Origin: Nitrospinae bacterium RIFCSPLOWO2_12_FULL_45_22
GTDB lineage: Bacteria; 2-12-FULL-45-22
Reading direction: 5' to 3'
DNA: 6,997 bases
NCBI GenBank assembly: GCA_001803565.1
Contig: MHDQ01000091.1
Span: forward strand, 5,053-12,049
The position numbers and the translations under genes were made by a program. The notes under the pieces are model-generated. The model saw nothing but the letters and a program-made list of their open reading frames with translations. It did no database searches and was not told where the DNA came from. Positions 5,229-6,997 of the stretch are shown piece after piece. Within the stretch, counting starts at the first letter, position 1. The number at the start of each line of letters is the position of its first letter.

Positions 5229-6317
5229 ATGGTTGAGAACTATATCCCCCGGCTGATAGCCTGGGAAGTGACCCGTACCTGCAACCTTGCTTGTATACAT
5301 TGCCGGGCCTCTGCCGCGCATGGCCCCTATCCTGGTGAATTGAGCACCCAGGAATGCCTGGATCTAATTGATGATATTACCTCTTTCAGCTCCCCTATCC
5401 TGATCTTGACCGGGGGTGATCCTTTGCTGCGGCCAGATATTTTTGATATTGCCCGCTACGGGAGCAGCAAGGGCCTGCGGGTAGTCCTCTCGACAAATGG
5501 GACCAATATCACCGCCGAGAATGCCCGAGCGATGCAAGAGGCTGGTATCAAAAGGATCAGTATCAGCCTGGATGGAGCTACTGAAGAGAGCCATGATAGA
5601 TTTCGCCAGGTGCCAGGCGCCTTCAAGGGGGCATTGAGGGGTATCGAGCTAGCTAAAGAAGCGGGACTGGAACTCCAGATAAATACTACTATTACCAAAC
5701 AAAACCTGGCCGAGATAGAGGCTATTCAGGAACTGGCAGTGACTTTAGGAGCTGCCAGCCACCACATCTTCCTCTTGGTACCCACGGGTAGGGGCAAAGA
5801 CCTGGCCGGGAAAGCCCTTTCGGCTGATGATTATGAACGGACTTTAAATTGGTTCTATGATCAGAGGGATAAGGTCTCCTTACATTTAAAGGCTACTTGC
5901 GCACCTCATTACTACCGCATATTAAGGCAAAGGGCAAAAGGAGAGGGGCGCCCCTTTAATCCTGATACCTTTGGCATGGATGCCCTGACTAAAGGGTGTC
6001 TGGGTGGGCAATCTTTCTCTTTTATCTCCCATATCGGGGAAGTACAGATCTGTGGCTATCTGGATGTCAAATGTGGTGATATAAAAAGAGAGACCTTTCA
6101 GAATATCTGGCATAACTCGTCTACCTTTAAAGCCATGCGGGATGTAGATAATTACCATGGCCGCTGTGGCTACTGCGAGTATCGGCGGGTATGTGGCGGG
6201 TGTAGGGCCCGGGCATACGAATTTAGTGGTGATTATTTAGGGGAGGAACCCCTTTGTTCCTATCAGCCCCACAGGAAGCTAAGAGTGCAAAGCGTAACGT
6301 GTAAAGCTGAGGAATAA
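5229..6317 (+). CDS. ahbD: AhbD-type heme b synthase (radical SAM/SPASM)
   Basis: A radical SAM enzyme of 362 residues. AhbD performs the last step of the siroheme-dependent heme pathway: oxidative decarboxylation of two propionates of Fe-coproporphyrin III to the vinyl groups of heme b. The radical SAM cluster motif is CNLACIHC (Cys18, Cys22, Cys25), in an N-terminal context (LIAWEVTRTCN) that I recognise from AhbD; AhbC and the NirJ proteins are the main alternatives. The motif that is usually GGEP is GGDP at 62-65. The C-terminal SPASM-like region has eight cysteines (257, 275, 282, 313, 316, 322, 325, 343) for auxiliary iron-sulfur binding, with CEYRRVCGGCRARAYE as its core. It starts 2 nt after the hemB stop, with GAGG at 5216-5219 as ribosome binding site inside hemB. 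The last 15 or so residues are encoded by repeat DNA and are unlikely to be conserved. Confidence 0.9.
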   Translation: MVENYIPRLIAWEVTRTCNLACIHCRASAAHGPYPGELSTQECLDLIDDITSFSSPILILTGGDPLLRPDIFDIARYGSSKGLRVVLSTNGTNITAENARAMQEAGIKRISISLDGATEESHDRFRQVPGAFKGALRGIELAKEAGLELQINTTITKQNLAEIEAIQELAVTLGAASHHIFLLVPTGRGKDLAGKALSADDYERTLNWFYDQRDKVSLHLKATCAPHYYRILRQRAKGEGRPFNPDTFGMDALTKGCLGGQSFSFISHIGEVQICGYLDVKCGDIKRETFQNIWHNSSTFKAMRDVDNYHGRCGYCEYRRVCGGCRARAYEFSGDYLGEEPLCSYQPHRKLRVQSVTCKAEE

Positions 6318-6362
6318 TTCCCTGGTCTTGCGCTTTTCGCTTTAAGCTTTGCGTTTCACTCT
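6282..6362. repeat. Imperfect inverted repeat overlapping the end of ahbD
   Basis: The left arm at 6282-6307 (starting AGAGTGCAAAGCG) and the right arm at 6339-6362 (ending GCGTTTCACTCT) are imperfect reverse complements with small gaps. The ahbD stop codon lies in the loop, so the left arm is coding. The word content (GTAA, AAAGC, GTGAA) resembles the other intergenic repeats. It could form a hairpin between ahbD and the corrinoid gene and attenuate transcription, but no clear U-run follows. Confidence 0.5.
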
Positions 6363-6375
6363 GAGGGGATTAGCC

Positions 6376-6997
6376 ATGGATAAAGATTATCTGTTAACAA
6401 AGATAAAAGAGTTAGTATTTCAGGGAGAAGAGGATCAGGCCAGGGAAGAGGCCATGAAGGCCCTTGAGGGTGGCATAGAACCCCTGGATATAATTCAGAC
6501 CGCTATCGTTCCCGGGATAGAAAAAGCGGGTGAATATTGGAAAGAGGGGAGATACTTTATCCCGGATATAGTCCTTAGTGCCGAGGCTTTTAAGGCCGCT
6601 ATGGGGGTAGTTGAAGGAGAGTTAAAGACCGGCAAAAGCCAGAAGCGTGGCAGGATAGTAATAGGGGTGGTAGAAGGCGATATGCACGACCTGGGTAAAA
6701 ATATTGTAGTGGCTATTTTGCAAGCAGGCCAGTTTGAAGTGATAGACCTGGGTGTCAATGTAGCGGTCAATGAATTCCTGGAGGCGATAAAAAATTATAG
6801 ACCCCATATCTTAGGCCTGGGTGCTTACATGAGCACTACCATGCTCAATATGAGAGAGGTGATAGAGGCATTAACTCATAACGGGTTGCGGGATAATCTT
6901 AAGGTGATGATCGGTGGTGTCCCCATTACTCAAGTTTATGCCGATGAGATAGGGGCTGATGCATACGGCCGGGATGCCCTCGATGCCTTAGAGAAAG
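6376..6997 (+). CDS. Corrinoid methyl-carrier protein (MtbC/MttC-like), 3' end outside the window
   Basis: The first 207 residues of a cobalamin-binding protein of the kind that shuttles methyl groups between a substrate-specific methyltransferase (methylamine, betaine or methoxyl type) and a second methyltransferase; cytosolic. Residues 1-85 form the four-helix cap domain, with the typical VPGIEKAGEYWKEGRYFIPD (45-64). From about residue 92 comes the Rossmann-like B12 domain, with GDMHDLGKN at 101-109: Asp102, His104 (lower cobalt ligand, codon 6685-6687) and Gly107. IGGVPIT at 179-185 is the later glycine motif. The usual SxL between them is replaced by GAY (149-151). The family is about 210-220 residues long, so only a few residues are missing. 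The ATG at 6376 follows GAGGGG at 6363-6368. It lies 58 nt after ahbD on the same strand and may belong to the same operon. The partner methyltransferase is not in the window, so the substrate is unknown. Confidence 0.92.
   Translation, partial: MDKDYLLTKIKELVFQGEEDQAREEAMKALEGGIEPLDIIQTAIVPGIEKAGEYWKEGRYFIPDIVLSAEAFKAAMGVVEGELKTGKSQKRGRIVIGVVEGDMHDLGKNIVVAILQAGQFEVIDLGVNVAVNEFLEAIKNYRPHILGLGAYMSTTMLNMREVIEALTHNGLRDNLKVMIGGVPITQVYADEIGADAYGRDALDALEK

Noticed and set aside
5364-6158. Three minus-strand open frames within ahbD
   Set aside because: They are antisense to a gene with intact radical SAM and SPASM-like motifs and show no family features.
6495-6807. Two minus-strand open frames near the right end
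   Set aside because: They lie opposite the corrinoid protein gene, whose DxHxxG motif and domain order are unmistakable.

Overview
The window looks like a chromosomal segment of a strictly anaerobic bacterium. The best evidence is the combination of a porphobilinogen synthase gene (hemB) coupled to an AhbD-type heme b synthase, which marks the siroheme-dependent heme route of sulfate reducers and related anaerobes, with a corrinoid methyl-carrier protein of the MtbC/MttC type. Base composition and codon use (frequent ATA isoleucine codons in every gene) look uniform, so nothing suggests that one of the main genes arrived recently. Desulfobacterota or another anaerobic lineage is plausible, but the phylum cannot be fixed from these genes by eye.

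Layout. Positions 1-1427 (+) hold the 3' part of a transglutaminase-like protein gene whose reading frame is open to the left edge. Positions 1428-1603, between convergent genes, hold a long imperfect inverted repeat. Positions 1604-2434 (-) encode an alpha/beta hydrolase with an aspartate nucleophile. Positions 2564-3682 (-) encode an acyl-CoA dehydrogenase-like flavoprotein, lying upstream of the hydrolase on the same strand. Positions 3683-4251 have no intact gene. They hold a perfect 12-bp palindrome, a nested hairpin, a short remnant resembling the N-terminus of an insertion-sequence transposase, and short repeats. Positions 4252-5226 (+) are hemB, 5229-6317 (+) are ahbD, and 6376-6997 (+) are the 5' part of the corrinoid protein gene.

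Function. HemB makes porphobilinogen, the precursor of all tetrapyrroles. AhbD performs the last step of the siroheme branch, turning Fe-coproporphyrin III into heme b. AhbA, AhbB and AhbC are not in the window and must be encoded elsewhere. The corrinoid protein carries a cobalamin-type cofactor made from the same precursors, so its position next to hemB-ahbD is suggestive, but nothing here shows a functional link. The hydrolase and acyl-CoA dehydrogenase may form a small catabolic unit acting on acyl-CoA or epoxide/ester-type substrates; this is inference from adjacency.

The most unusual aspect is the non-coding DNA. Nearly every gap contains members of two short degenerate repeat vocabularies: a GTAAG/GTGAG-rich family, often inverted, and a family with 10-bp periodicity. 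One inverted-repeat arm runs into the end of ahbD and encodes its C-terminal tail. No clearly new multi-gene system is visible. The best leads are the nested hairpin with its IS remnant, the inverted-repeat elements, and atypical residues in HemB and the corrinoid protein.
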